From Mesorhizobium neociceri (GTDB lineage Bacteria > Pseudomonadota > Alphaproteobacteria > Rhizobiales > Rhizobiaceae), in the NCBI RefSeq assembly GCF_013520985.1, contig NZ_JACDTY010000001.1, positions 744,001 through 808,000 on the forward strand: a DNA stretch of 64,000 nucleotides. Reading direction: 5' to 3'. Every line of letters starts with the position of its first letter. Position 1 is the first letter of the stretch. This document shows, in pieces, positions 33,643 to 43,696 of this stretch. The translations under genes and the position numbers were made by a program. The notes under the pieces are model-generated. The model ran no database searches, was not told the origin of the DNA, and worked only from the letters and a program-made list of their open reading frames with translations.

Positions 33643-34431
33643 TTGATCGAAGCACGCGATGTCTCGGTGGCGATCGGCGGCAAGCGCATTGTCACCAATG
33701 TCGATTTTGCCGCGCGGCCGGGCGAGATCGCGGCAATCGTCGGACCCAATGGCTCGGGCAAGACCACCTTTCTCAAGGCCTTGTCAGGTGATCTGCCGTT
33801 TTCAGGAACGGTTGATATCAACGGCCGCGACCTCTCCGTGATGAAGCCGGTGGAGGCTGCGACAGCGCGTGCCGTGCTGCCGCAGGCGACGACGCTGTCT
33901 TTTCCCTTCACCGTGCGCGAAGTGGTCAGGCTCGGCCTTGTCGGCGGCCGTTCCGGCGTGCTGCCGGGCGAAGATGATCGTCTGCCGGAGCGGGCGTTGG
34001 CGCGTGTCGACCTCGACGGCTTTGCCGGCCGCTTCTACCAGGAGCTTTCGGGCGGCGAGCAGCAGCGCGTGCAGCTGGCGCGCGTTCTGTGCCAGGTCTG
34101 GGCGCCGGTGCTCGACGGCAAGCCGCGCTACCTGTTCCTCGACGAGCCGGTGTCCAGCCTCGACATCAAGCACCAGCTGATCATCATGAACATCGCCCGC
34201 GATTTCGCCCGGCGCGGCGGCGGCGTGATCGCCATCCTGCACGACCTCAATCTGACCGCCATGTATGCCGACCGGATTTTCGTCATGCATCGCGGCCGGC
34301 TCGCCGCCGACGGCTCACCGCAAGAGGTGCTGAGCGACGATCTGATCGAGAAGGTCTTTGATTGCCGGCTGCGTGTCGGCGTGTTGCCTGCAGCCAATAT
34401 GCCGTTCGTCCTGCCGCAGTCCGCAGCCTAG
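33643..34431 (+). CDS. hmuV: Haem ABC transporter ATP-binding protein
   Basis: ABC ATPase of 262 residues. Walker A is 'GPNGSGKT', the signature is 'LSGGEQQR', Walker B is 'YLFLDEP' and the H-loop is 'AILHDLNLT'. It powers HmuU. The start codon is TTG at 33643 with GAGG five bases upstream, a non-standard start that fits the operon spacing. The convergent rirA gene ends five bases after its stop. Confidence 0.93.
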   Translation: MIEARDVSVAIGGKRIVTNVDFAARPGEIAAIVGPNGSGKTTFLKALSGDLPFSGTVDINGRDLSVMKPVEAATARAVLPQATTLSFPFTVREVVRLGLVGGRSGVLPGEDDRLPERALARVDLDGFAGRFYQELSGGEQQRVQLARVLCQVWAPVLDGKPRYLFLDEPVSSLDIKHQLIIMNIARDFARRGGGVIAILHDLNLTAMYADRIFVMHRGRLAADGSPQEVLSDDLIEKVFDCRLRVGVLPAANMPFVLPQSAA

Positions 34432-34436
34432 AAAGT

Positions 34437-34898
34437 TCAGGCGGCCGGGGCGCGGCGTTCCAGCATGTCGATGCCGAGCAAATGGCGGACATTCGGGCGC
34501 GCCGCCACCATGTCGGCAATCGTGTAGCGGGAGAGCACGGCAAAAAAGGCGTTGAGCGCCTCGCGCAGCGCCGAGTTGAGCGCACAGCTGTCGACCAGCG
34601 GACATTCGGCGGCGTCGTTCTCGAAGCATTCGGCCATGGCGAAGCTCTCTTCGGTCACCCGCACGACGTCGAACAGGCTGATCTGCTCGGCCGGGCGGCC
34701 GATCCTCACGCCGCCATTGCGGCCGCGCACGGTCTCGACCAGGCCGTGCTCGACCAACGGCTGCAGGATCTTGAACAGGAAGAGTTCCGACACCGAATAG
34801 GCGGCCGCGATTTCCGGGATGCGGCTCAGCCGTTCGGTGTTGGCCGCGCAATACATCAGGATGCGCATGGCGTAGTTGGTTTGGCGCGTTAACCGCAT
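34437..34898 (-). CDS. rirA: Rrf2-family iron regulator RirA
   Basis: Fe-S-cluster transcription factor of 153 residues that represses iron-uptake genes in iron-replete rhizobia. The N-terminus 'MRLTRQTNYAMRILMYCAAN' is diagnostic. The winged helix contains 'LSRIPEIAAAYSVSELFLFK', and the three cluster ligands are Cys91, Cys99 and Cys105 ('ECFENDAAECPLVDSC'). The frame is open far upstream, but the ATG at 34898 has GAGGA six bases before it and matches the family. Its location beside the hmu operon and the IRO-like site at 30153-30167 suggest it controls haem uptake. Confidence 0.92.
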   Translation of the reverse strand: MRLTRQTNYAMRILMYCAANTERLSRIPEIAAAYSVSELFLFKILQPLVEHGLVETVRGRNGGVRIGRPAEQISLFDVVRVTEESFAMAECFENDAAECPLVDSCALNSALREALNAFFAVLSRYTIADMVAARPNVRHLLGIDMLERRAPAA

Positions 34899-35021
34899 TT
34901 CATTCCTCACCCAAGTGCTGGCGCATTGGAACTGCACCAGATTTAGATTCGTGCTGGCGCGGCTTCTCATCCGGAACTTCGGATTCGCTCGCACTGGCCT
35001 AGCCGGAATATGGCCTATACC

Positions 35022-35036
35022 TTGGAACAATTCCAG
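35022..35036. promoter_or_regulatory. Palindrome in the rirA-DUF445 intergenic region, ICE-like
   Basis: TTGGAACAATTCCAG is a dyad (TGGAA-CAA-TTCCA perfect), about 125 bases upstream of rirA and 150 bases upstream of the DUF445 gene. It resembles the TTTAGAA-n-TTCTAAA pattern of iron control elements bound by Irr, but the match is only partial. Confidence 0.4.
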
Positions 35037-35188
35037 ACTGGGATTGCATGATAGATGAATATTCTTGTCAACTTTGCGTGCGAAATCGGCAAGTCCCGGG
35101 CGAAATCGGCCTATCCGATCATGCCGCGGGCCGAAACACTCCCTAAATAGCCCAGACCAGATAGAGATCGACCAGGAGCGCCTCATCC

Positions 35189-36484
35189 ATGTCTCAATCG
35201 GTTTCGTCCGTGGCGCCCGCCGCTTTTGACAGCGAGGCGGGTGCCAAGCTTTCGGCGCTGCGTCGGACAAAGTTCCTCGCCACGGCTGCGCTGGTGCTTT
35301 GCGTCGTGGTCTTTGCCATGGCCAAGTCGTTTGAGAGCACCTATCCGTGGCTTGGTTTCGTCGCGGCCTTCGCCGAGGCGGCGACGATCGGCGGCCTGGC
35401 CGACTGGTATGCGGTGGTGGCGCTGTTCAAGCGACCGCTCGGCCTGCCGATCCCGCACACCGCGATCATCCCGGCGAACCAGAGCCGCATCGCCGACAAT
35501 CTCGGCCGCTTCATCGAGGTCAATTTCCTGGCGCCAGAGCCGGTGCGCGAAAAGCTCGCCGATGTCGATTTTGCGGCGCTCGTCGCCGACTGGCTGGCCG
35601 ACGCCGAGCGCGCCGCCGGCCTGTCGCGCTTCGTCGTGCGGCTGGTGCCGCAGACGCTTGCGGCCATCGAGCAATCCGGCCTGCGCGGCTTCGTCACCAG
35701 CCGCATGCTGGAGCAGATCGACAAGGTGCCGCTGGCGCCGCTAGCGGCCGAGCTGCTGTCGGCGCTGACCGACGACCGTCGCCACCAGAAACTGTTCGAC
35801 GAGTTTACCCGCGTGATCGGCCGCTTCCTCAACGACGAGGAAGCGCTGGCGACCATGCGCGAAAAAATCCGCGAGGAATTGCCGTCGCTCTTCAACCTGT
35901 TCCGCGCCGACGCGTATCTGTTGAAGAAAATCGTCGCTTCCGCCGGCTCGCTGCTCGATGAGGTGCGGGCCGATCCCGATCACCCGATGCGCGCCGAATT
36001 CGACCGTTTCGCGCATAGCTTCATCGAGCGGCTCAGGACCTCGAAGCAATACGCCAAGCGGGCCGAGAAGCTGAAGCGCGATTTCCTGGCGCGGCCGGAG
36101 GTCAAGGCGCTGGCCGGTGACATGTGGCAGAGCCTCAGCGTGTTCATCGAACAGGACGCCAGGGCGGAGAATTCGATCGTTCGCGAGCATCTCGCCAACA
36201 TGTTCGTCGAGGTCGGCCGCCATCTCGCCGGCGATCCGCAGATCAGGGCCGACATGAACCAAGGCTTTGTCGTGGCGCTTAGCTCGTTCGTGGAGAGTCA
36301 GAAGAGCGGCGTGTCGACGTTCATCGCCGACCAGGTCAAGCGCTGGGACCTTGCCCAGCTGACCAGGCTGATCGAGATGAACATCGGTAGGGACCTGCAA
36401 TACATCCGCTTCAACGGCATGATCATCGGCGGCCTTGCCGGCCTGGTGCTTTACACGGCGGAGCTATTGTTCCTCGCTGGTTGA
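35189..36484 (+). CDS. DUF445 family membrane protein
   Basis: Protein of 431 residues of the DUF445 family, function unknown. It has an N-terminal transmembrane helix (about 27-47), the conserved 'FAEAATIGGLADWYAVVALF' and 'HTAIIPANQSRIADNLGRFI', a long helical middle part rich in charged residues, and a C-terminal transmembrane helix ('GMIIGGLAGLVLYTAELLFL'). The likely topology is two membrane anchors with a large soluble domain between them. It is divergent from rirA and followed by the phasin gene in the same direction. Confidence 0.88.
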   Translation: MSQSVSSVAPAAFDSEAGAKLSALRRTKFLATAALVLCVVVFAMAKSFESTYPWLGFVAAFAEAATIGGLADWYAVVALFKRPLGLPIPHTAIIPANQSRIADNLGRFIEVNFLAPEPVREKLADVDFAALVADWLADAERAAGLSRFVVRLVPQTLAAIEQSGLRGFVTSRMLEQIDKVPLAPLAAELLSALTDDRRHQKLFDEFTRVIGRFLNDEEALATMREKIREELPSLFNLFRADAYLLKKIVASAGSLLDEVRADPDHPMRAEFDRFAHSFIERLRTSKQYAKRAEKLKRDFLARPEVKALAGDMWQSLSVFIEQDARAENSIVREHLANMFVEVGRHLAGDPQIRADMNQGFVVALSSFVESQKSGVSTFIADQVKRWDLAQLTRLIEMNIGRDLQYIRFNGMIIGGLAGLVLYTAELLFLAG

Positions 36485-36606
36485 AGCGGGCGCTTCGCCT
36501 TTGCACCGCAAAATTGCGTTGCGCGGGCGAATGGACACGCGGCGCGCGAGTGCTATTGTCCGCAACAGGGTTCCAGCATTTGCGCAAACTGGGGAGCAAG
36601 CGAGCA

Positions 36607-37029
36607 ATGGCCAAACAACCCGAATCCGATTCGTTCCTGGACATGTTCAGCCGGTTCGGCCGTGACCTGAAGGTGCCGAACGTCGAGGCGATCCTTGCGC
36701 ATCACCGCAAGAACCTCGAAGCGCTGGAGAAATCAGCGCGGGCCGGGGCTGCCGGAGCGACATCGCTTCTGTCCAGGCAGCGCGAGATGCTGCAGGACAC
36801 GCTGCGTGAAGTCAGCGACATGGCGCACAGCTACAAGGCGCCGGGCAATCCCCAGGAGCTGATGTCGAAACAGGCAGAGTTCGCCAAGAAATCCTTCGAA
36901 GCCGCCCTGAAAAATGCCAGCGAAGTGGCCGAGCTGGTCAAGAAATCTGGCACCGAATCTGTCGAGATCCTGCGCGAGCGCATCAAGGAAGCGATGGAGG
37001 AGATCCGCTCCGGCTACGACAAGAAGTGA
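36607..37029 (+). CDS. Phasin family protein
   Basis: Small helical protein of 140 residues of the phasin_2 type, which coats polyhydroxyalkanoate granules. Amphipathic helices run through 'HHRKNLEALEKSARAGAAG' to 'IKEAMEEIRSGYDKK'. The ATG at 36607 ('MAKQPESD') is chosen over longer in-frame options because upstream codons show no family character. A MaoC-type hydratase follows in the same direction, compatible with PHA metabolism. Confidence 0.85.
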   Translation: MAKQPESDSFLDMFSRFGRDLKVPNVEAILAHHRKNLEALEKSARAGAAGATSLLSRQREMLQDTLREVSDMAHSYKAPGNPQELMSKQAEFAKKSFEAALKNASEVAELVKKSGTESVEILRERIKEAMEEIRSGYDKK

Positions 37030-37208
37030 TTCTTGGCGTTGCGTGATCGCGGCCCGCCGCCTCCTGTACAGGCGGGCGGTTTGCAGCGCGTGGCCATGGA
37101 CGAGGCGTGCCGTTTGGCGGAAAATGGCGGAACGGAATCGCAACAGGCGAATTGACAGGGGCTGTCGGTTCGTGGTCCGAGGCATTTGGAGCCATCGGGA
37201 AAGCAGGA

Positions 37209-37706
37209 ATGACGGAAATACGGCCGAAGACGCCGCCGACCTTTGAGCAGCTGAAGGCGATGGCCGGGCAGGAGCTCGGCGTGTCGGAATGGACGACCAT
37301 CGACCAGAACCGCATCAACCAGTTTGCCGAATGCACGGGCGACCATCAGTGGATTCACGTCGATCCGGAGCGCGCGAAGCGGCAGAGCCCATTTCGCACC
37401 ACGATCGCGCATGGCTATCTGACGCTGTCGATCATCGGCGCGCTGGCGCTCGATCTGGGCATCGTGCCCGAAAACACCCAAGCCGCCTTCAATTACGGCT
37501 TCGACAAGGTGCGGTTCCTGGCGCCGGTCAGGGTGGGCGCACGCATCAGGCTGCGCACCACGCTTTTGTCGGTGGAGGACCGGGGACCAGGCCAGTATCT
37601 GATGAAGGCCGCCAACACGGTCGAGATCGAGGGCGAGCAGAGGCCGGCATTGACCGCCGAAACGCTGGTCATGCTCTATGAACGTCGCAAGCGGGCCGCG
37701 CCTTAA
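37209..37706 (+). CDS. MaoC-family (R)-specific enoyl-CoA hydratase-like protein
   Basis: Hot-dog-fold hydratase of 165 residues. The catalytic block is 'GDHQWIHVDPERAK' with the downstream 'FRTTIAHGYLTLS', giving the Asp/His dyad of R-hydratases. It may supply (R)-3-hydroxyacyl-CoA to PHA synthase, given the phasin gene just upstream; NodN-like proteins share the same fold and are the alternative. The ATG at 37209 follows AGCAGGA; an upstream in-frame start at 37107 adds residues unlike the family. Confidence 0.85.
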   Translation: MTEIRPKTPPTFEQLKAMAGQELGVSEWTTIDQNRINQFAECTGDHQWIHVDPERAKRQSPFRTTIAHGYLTLSIIGALALDLGIVPENTQAAFNYGFDKVRFLAPVRVGARIRLRTTLLSVEDRGPGQYLMKAANTVEIEGEQRPALTAETLVMLYERRKRAAP

Positions 37707-37721
37707 GCACCCTACTTTCGA

Positions 37722-39176
37722 TCACGATGGCTGTTGCCGCGACGATGACCTGCCGGCTGATCGGGCCGATAGCAGCGCCAGCAACAGTGCAGTTACTGCC
37801 AGAACCGTTGCTGCCTGAAAGGTCACCTGCATTCCATGGGCGGCTGCCGCTGAGGTCAACACGTCCTGAGTTTCCTGTCCTCCCGCCGAGGCGGCCGCAA
37901 AGATGGCGCCCATCAGCGATGCGCCGGTGATCAGGCCGAGATTGCGCGACAGATTGAGCAAGCCGGACACGACGCCGCGCTCACCGGCGCCGACTCCGGT
38001 CATGACCGCGGCATTGTTGGATGTCTGGAACAGCGCGTAGCCAAAGCAGGTGACGGTGATCGGCACGATGTAACTGGCTATGCTGAGTTCCGTCATGGCG
38101 AGCGACAACAGGAAGGTGCCGATGGCAAGACTGAGCAGCCCGGCGATCATCATCCTGTTGGCGCCGAAGCGATCGGTGAGGCGGCCGGCGATAAGCGCCG
38201 AGAGCGCCGAGACCAGCGGACCTGTCGATAGCACTAAGCCGACCATCGCGGCATTGAGCCCAAGCCCACGCGACAGATAGAACGGCGCAACCACCAGCGT
38301 CGCCATCATGACGGTGGCGACGGCGAGGCTCATGGCCAGACTGGCGCTGAGCTGGAAGTCGTACAACCGGGCAAGCCGGATCAAGGGATTCTTCGCCTTC
38401 GTCTGCGCAAAGCCGAACAGAACGACGCCGATGCCGGCGGCGATAAGCAGGCCGATGTTTAGGGTGCCGAAATTGCCCCGGCCGAGCGTCATCGCCAGTG
38501 CATAGGCGGCGAGCGTCAGAGCGAGCAGCGCGGTGCCTACCGCATCGAAGCTGCCTTGAGCGGCTTCCGTAGACTTGCCGCGGGCAGGCAGGGCCAGCCA
38601 GGCAAGCGCGAAGGTCGCGACGCCGAGCGGGACGTTGACGAGGAAGATCGCTCGCCAGCCGATACCGGCGATCAGCAATCCGCCGAGCGAGGGGCCGAGC
38701 GTGGTGCCGATCGCCGACATGGCGCCGAGCAGGCCCATGGCGCTGCCGGTTCTCTCCTTGCTCACGGTCTCCGCGACAAAGGCCAGCGTCAGCGCCATCA
38801 TCAGCGCCGCGCCAAGCCCTTGCACGGCGCGCGCCGCGATCAGCATCCACAGTGTCGGCGCCAGCCCGCAGAACACCGAAGCCAGCGTGAACAGCGCGAT
38901 GCCGCCAAGCAGCAACGGCCGGCGGCCGACCATGTCGGCCAGCCGCCCGGCGCTGACGATCAGGGCGGTGATGGCGAGCAGATAGGCGAGAACCACCCAT
39001 TGCACCGACTGGAACGACGCGCCGAAGGCCTGCATCAGGGACGGCAGCCCAACGCTGGCAATGCTGGTTCCGAGCGACGACAGCAGCGTGGCGAGCGACA
39101 GGCTTGCCAATGCCAAGACTGCGGACTGGGTTTTCCGCGACGCCGATGCGCGCTCGTTTTGCTCAGCAATTGCCAT
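37722..39176 (-). CDS. MFS drug/solute exporter, 14-helix (DHA2) type
   Basis: Major-facilitator protein of 484 residues with about 14 predicted transmembrane helices. Motifs include 'GRLADMVGRRPLLLGG' (loop 2-3 motif A) and 'TLGPSLGGLLIAGIGWR' (antiporter motif C), marking a proton-driven exporter of the QacA/EmrB group. It is divergent from a LysR regulator gene, with a palindrome in the shared promoter, so inducible expression is likely. The substrate is unknown. Confidence 0.88.
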   Translation of the reverse strand: MAIAEQNERASASRKTQSAVLALASLSLATLLSSLGTSIASVGLPSLMQAFGASFQSVQWVVLAYLLAITALIVSAGRLADMVGRRPLLLGGIALFTLASVFCGLAPTLWMLIAARAVQGLGAALMMALTLAFVAETVSKERTGSAMGLLGAMSAIGTTLGPSLGGLLIAGIGWRAIFLVNVPLGVATFALAWLALPARGKSTEAAQGSFDAVGTALLALTLAAYALAMTLGRGNFGTLNIGLLIAAGIGVVLFGFAQTKAKNPLIRLARLYDFQLSASLAMSLAVATVMMATLVVAPFYLSRGLGLNAAMVGLVLSTGPLVSALSALIAGRLTDRFGANRMMIAGLLSLAIGTFLLSLAMTELSIASYIVPITVTCFGYALFQTSNNAAVMTGVGAGERGVVSGLLNLSRNLGLITGASLMGAIFAAASAGGQETQDVLTSAAAAHGMQVTFQAATVLAVTALLLALLSARSAGRSSSRQQPS

Positions 39177-39258
39177 GGCGATCTCCTTCTTCTTGGTCCG
39201 GGAAACGGACCTGTCGGAGATCTAATTTCTAAAGTGGCAGGGCGGAAGGCGCAGCATT

Positions 39259-39275
39259 TGCATGTTATTCATGCA
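39259..39275. promoter_or_regulatory. Palindrome between the MFS and LysR genes
   Basis: TGCATG-TTATT-CATGCA, a perfect six-base dyad 30 bases upstream of the LysR gene and 83 bases from the exporter start. Position and symmetry suit LysR autoregulation and activation of the divergent exporter. Confidence 0.45.
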
Positions 39276-39305
39276 TAGAACGCCATGTCATGTTATAGCT
39301 AGACA

Positions 39306-40199
39306 ATGACATCGCCCGATCTCAATCTGCTGTTCGCTCTCGACGTCCTGCTCGCCGAAGGCAGCGTGGCACGCGCGGCCAGTCGGCTGCGGCTCAGCCC
39401 GTCGGCAATGAGCCGGACGCTGGCGCGGCTGCGCGAGGCGACCGGCGATCCGCTGCTGGTTCGCGCCGGCCGTGGCCTGGTTCCGACGCCGCACGCGGAG
39501 AAGTTGCGGCAGCAGGCTGGCCGTGTCGTCCAGGATGCGGAAACGCTGCTGCGCCCTGCCAGGCTTCTCGATCTCGCGAAGCTGGACCAGATTTTCACGC
39601 TGCGCACCAATGAAGGCTTCGTCGAGGAGTTTGGACCGCGTCTCGTCGCCCGGGTCGGAGCCGAGGCACCTAGCGTGCGGCTGCGCTTTGCGCCCAAATC
39701 CGGCAAGGATGCGATGGCGCTGCGCGACGCGGCGATCGACCTGGAAATCGGCGTTGCCGGTGAGACGGGACCGGAGGTCCGCATTCAGGCGCTGTTTCGC
39801 GACCGCTTCGTCGGCGCGGTGCGAGCGGGCCATCCCTTGAGCGAAGGCGCGATAACGCCGGAACGCTATGCGGCCGGCCGCCACATCAGCGTTTCCAGGC
39901 GCGGCCGCGAAAAAGGGCCGATCGATGAGGCGTTGAGTGGGTTCGGCCTGCAGCGGACTGTGGCGTGCATGGTTTCCGGCTTCTCGGCGGCTCTTGCTAT
40001 GGCGCGCACGTCGGACCTGATCGCCAGCGTGCCCGAACGGCATACGCAAGGCGCACGCGCCGGCATGGTCAGCTTTCCGCTGCCGGTCGCCACCGTCGAG
40101 GTCACCATCTCGATGCTGTGGCATCCACGGCTTGACGCCGATCCGGCGCAACGCTGGCTGCGCGATTGCGTGCGCGAGGTCTGTGCGGCCTCTCGCTGA
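39306..40199 (+). CDS. LysR-family transcriptional regulator
   Basis: LysR-type regulator of 297 residues: N-terminal winged helix ('SVARAASRLRLSPSAMSRTL', 'LVRAGRGLVPTPHA') and a periplasmic-binding-like effector domain from about residue 90. The divergent MFS exporter is its probable target, and a dyad at 39259-39275 a probable site. The inducer is unknown. Confidence 0.9.
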   Translation: MTSPDLNLLFALDVLLAEGSVARAASRLRLSPSAMSRTLARLREATGDPLLVRAGRGLVPTPHAEKLRQQAGRVVQDAETLLRPARLLDLAKLDQIFTLRTNEGFVEEFGPRLVARVGAEAPSVRLRFAPKSGKDAMALRDAAIDLEIGVAGETGPEVRIQALFRDRFVGAVRAGHPLSEGAITPERYAAGRHISVSRRGREKGPIDEALSGFGLQRTVACMVSGFSAALAMARTSDLIASVPERHTQGARAGMVSFPLPVATVEVTISMLWHPRLDADPAQRWLRDCVREVCAASR

Positions 40200-40203
40200 G
40201 CGA

Positions 40204-41622
40204 TCAGCGCGCCATTGCCGTCTCAAGCACCCTGAAAATCCGCTCGTCTTGGCACTGGGCAACGTTGAAGCGCAGGAAGCGGCTGGCGGTTCCCGACAGG
40301 CTGAATGCGTTGCCGGGTGCCAGCACGATGTTGTCGGCCAGCGCGCGGCGGGCGATTTCGGCCGCATCCACACCGTTCGGCAGACTGCACCACAGGAACA
40401 GGCCGGCGGGCTGGTCGATCCAGGGCCTGATGCCGATTGCTTTCAGGCGCGCGCTCGTCTCGCCCATGGCGCGGGAAAGCCGCGCCCGCAGCAGATCCAT
40501 GTGCTTGCGGTAGCTGCCGTCCTTGAGCAGCGCCAGCACCAGTTCGGCCGCCAGCCGGCCGCCGCCGAAGGTGGTGGCGATCTTGAGGTCGGTGAGCTGG
40601 TCGATCCAGTCGCGGGGCGCGGCGATGAAGCCGCAGCGCACCGAGGCCGACAGCGTCTTGGAGAAGCTGCCGATGTGGACGACGCGGTTGAGGCCATCGA
40701 ATGCCGCCAGCCGGGGCGCGGGCGTATGTTCGAAATCGGCAAAGATGTCGTCCTCGATTATGGTCAGGCCCGACTGGTCGGCGAGTTTCAGCAGCCGGTG
40801 CGCGGTGACCGGCGACAGGATCGCGCCGGTCGGGTTGTGAATGGCGGAATTGGTGATGTAGAGGCGCGGCTTGTGTTCCGCCAACGCCTGCGCGAACAGC
40901 TCGATGTCTGGCCCCGATGGCGTGTAAGGCACGCTGACCACCTTGGAGCGGTGGGCGCGCAGCAGCGCGTGAAAATTGAAATAGCAGGGATCGTCCACCA
41001 GCACGGTATGGCCGGGTTCGATGAGGAACCGGCACAGGAGATCGATGGCCTGCGTGCCGGATTCCGTCAGCATGATCTGTTCGGGTGAAACTTCGATGCC
41101 GTGCCCTTCCATCCGCCGCGCCAGCAATTGCCGCAGCGGCGGCAGGCCGAGCGGCGTGCCGTAATCGGCGAGGTCGACATCGTCGGCGCGCGCCACGGTG
41201 CGCAGCGCGCGGCGCAACGCCGACTGCGGCATCCACGAGGCCGGCATCCAGCCGCAGCCGGGTTTGAGCATCTCGCCGCTGGCCTCCAGCGACTGGCGCG
41301 ACACCCACAGCGGATCGATGGCGCGGTCGAGCCGCGGGCCGATCTCCGCCAGCGATAGCGGCGCCAGCGAGCCGGCGGCATAGAAGCCCGAGCCAGGCCG
41401 AGACCGGATCGCGCCTTCGGCGGCGAGCCGCTCATAGGCCTCGACCACGGTGGATTTGGACACCTGCATGGCCTTGGCAAAGGCGCGGATCGAAGGCAGT
41501 CGCGCCCCCGGCGTCAGGCTGCGTGCGGCAATCCTCTGGCGGATGGTCGCCATGACAGTTTCGACCAGCGTGGTCGCGACAAGAGTGTGTGCGCTGTCGG
41601 TTTTCAAAACGAGTTCGGTCAT
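40204..41622 (-). CDS. MocR/PdxR-type regulator (GntR HTH fused to aminotransferase fold)
   Basis: Protein of 472 residues: an N-terminal GntR winged helix ('PSIRAFAKAMQVSKSTVVEA') joined to a class I aminotransferase-like domain. The PLP lysine lies in 'HIGSFSKTLSASVRCG', and 'NPTGAILSPVTAHRLLKLAD' is the substrate-loop region. Such proteins sense PLP or amino compounds and control neighbouring genes. It is divergent from an EamA transporter, its likely target. The frame continues upstream without a stop, but the ATG at 41622 fits the family and the promoter spacing. It converges with the LysR gene. Confidence 0.88.
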   Translation of the reverse strand: MTELVLKTDSAHTLVATTLVETVMATIRQRIAARSLTPGARLPSIRAFAKAMQVSKSTVVEAYERLAAEGAIRSRPGSGFYAAGSLAPLSLAEIGPRLDRAIDPLWVSRQSLEASGEMLKPGCGWMPASWMPQSALRRALRTVARADDVDLADYGTPLGLPPLRQLLARRMEGHGIEVSPEQIMLTESGTQAIDLLCRFLIEPGHTVLVDDPCYFNFHALLRAHRSKVVSVPYTPSGPDIELFAQALAEHKPRLYITNSAIHNPTGAILSPVTAHRLLKLADQSGLTIIEDDIFADFEHTPAPRLAAFDGLNRVVHIGSFSKTLSASVRCGFIAAPRDWIDQLTDLKIATTFGGGRLAAELVLALLKDGSYRKHMDLLRARLSRAMGETSARLKAIGIRPWIDQPAGLFLWCSLPNGVDAAEIARRALADNIVLAPGNAFSLSGTASRFLRFNVAQCQDERIFRVLETAMAR

Positions 41623-41716
41623 CCGTACTGCTCGATAAGCCATTACAGTTTGATCGAATTGTACCGCATTGTCTCTGGCTGCACCATAGGCGCGTGCCCG
41701 ATAGAGAGCGCAAGCA

Positions 41717-42592
41717 ATGGAGCCTGGAATGGACAAGACCGCGAGCGGCTGGGTGAACGGATTCGTCGGCGTGCTGATCTTCAGCGGCTCGCTGCCGGCG
41801 ACGCGTGTGGCGGTGGCCGATTTCGATCCGACATTCCTGACCTCGGCCCGCGCGGCGATTGCCGGACTGCTCGGTCTGGCGATGCTTGTCCTGTTCCGGC
41901 AGAAGCGCCCGGAGCGCAGCGATTTTCTGTCGCTGGTGATCGTTGCCCTTGGCGTGGTTGTCGGCTTTCCCTTGTTGACCGCCCTGGCGCTCAAGCACGT
42001 CACCTCCGCCCATTCCATCATCTTCGTCGGCCTGCTGCCGCTGGCCACCGCGATCTTCGGTGTGCTGCGCGGTGGCGAGCGTCCGCGCCCCGCCTTCTGG
42101 CTGTTCTCCTGCATCGGCAGCGCACTGGTCGCGGGCTTTGCCCTGATGCAAGGCGTGACGGCGTCGCCGGTCGGCGACGGTCTGATGCTGGCCGCCATCA
42201 TCGTCTGCGGGCTGGGCTATGCAGAAGGCGCGGCGCTGTCGCGCAGGCTCGGTGGCTGGCAGGTGATCTGCTGGGCGCTGGCGATCTCGCTGCCGATCAT
42301 GCTGGTGCTGACCTTCGCGACCCTGCCGCCATCCTTTGCCGCCGTCGGCCCCGGCGCCTGGGCGGGTCTCGCCTACGTTTCGCTGTTCAGCATGCTGATC
42401 GGCTTCGTCTTCTGGTATCGCGGCCTGGCGCAAGGCGGCATCGCCGCGGTCGGGCAGTTGCAGTTGCTGCAGCCCTTCTTCGGCCTGGCACTGGCGGCGA
42501 CGCTGCTGCACGAGCAGGTCAGCCCGCTGATGGTTGTGGTCACGCTCGGCGTGGTGGCCTGCGTGTTCGGTGCGAAGAAGTTTGCGCGGTAG
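41717..42592 (+). CDS. EamA-family DMT transporter
   Basis: Drug/metabolite-superfamily exporter of 291 residues with ten predicted helices in two EamA repeats ('GVLIFSGSLPATRVAVADFD' and 'GLAYVSLFSMLIGFVFWYRG'). It probably exports an amino acid or related metabolite. An ATG at 41729 has a better-placed GGAG (six bases) and would shorten it by four residues. Being divergent from a MocR regulator gene suggests induction by an amino compound. Confidence 0.87.
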   Translation: MEPGMDKTASGWVNGFVGVLIFSGSLPATRVAVADFDPTFLTSARAAIAGLLGLAMLVLFRQKRPERSDFLSLVIVALGVVVGFPLLTALALKHVTSAHSIIFVGLLPLATAIFGVLRGGERPRPAFWLFSCIGSALVAGFALMQGVTASPVGDGLMLAAIIVCGLGYAEGAALSRRLGGWQVICWALAISLPIMLVLTFATLPPSFAAVGPGAWAGLAYVSLFSMLIGFVFWYRGLAQGGIAAVGQLQLLQPFFGLALAATLLHEQVSPLMVVVTLGVVACVFGAKKFAR

Positions 42593-42619
42593 TTCGGGTG
42601 GCGGAGGACGGCTCCGTCC

Positions 42620-43660
<1,041 letters not shown>

Positions 43661-43696
43661 CGGCAAGTCTCCATGCTCTGCTCCGGCAGTGTGCGC

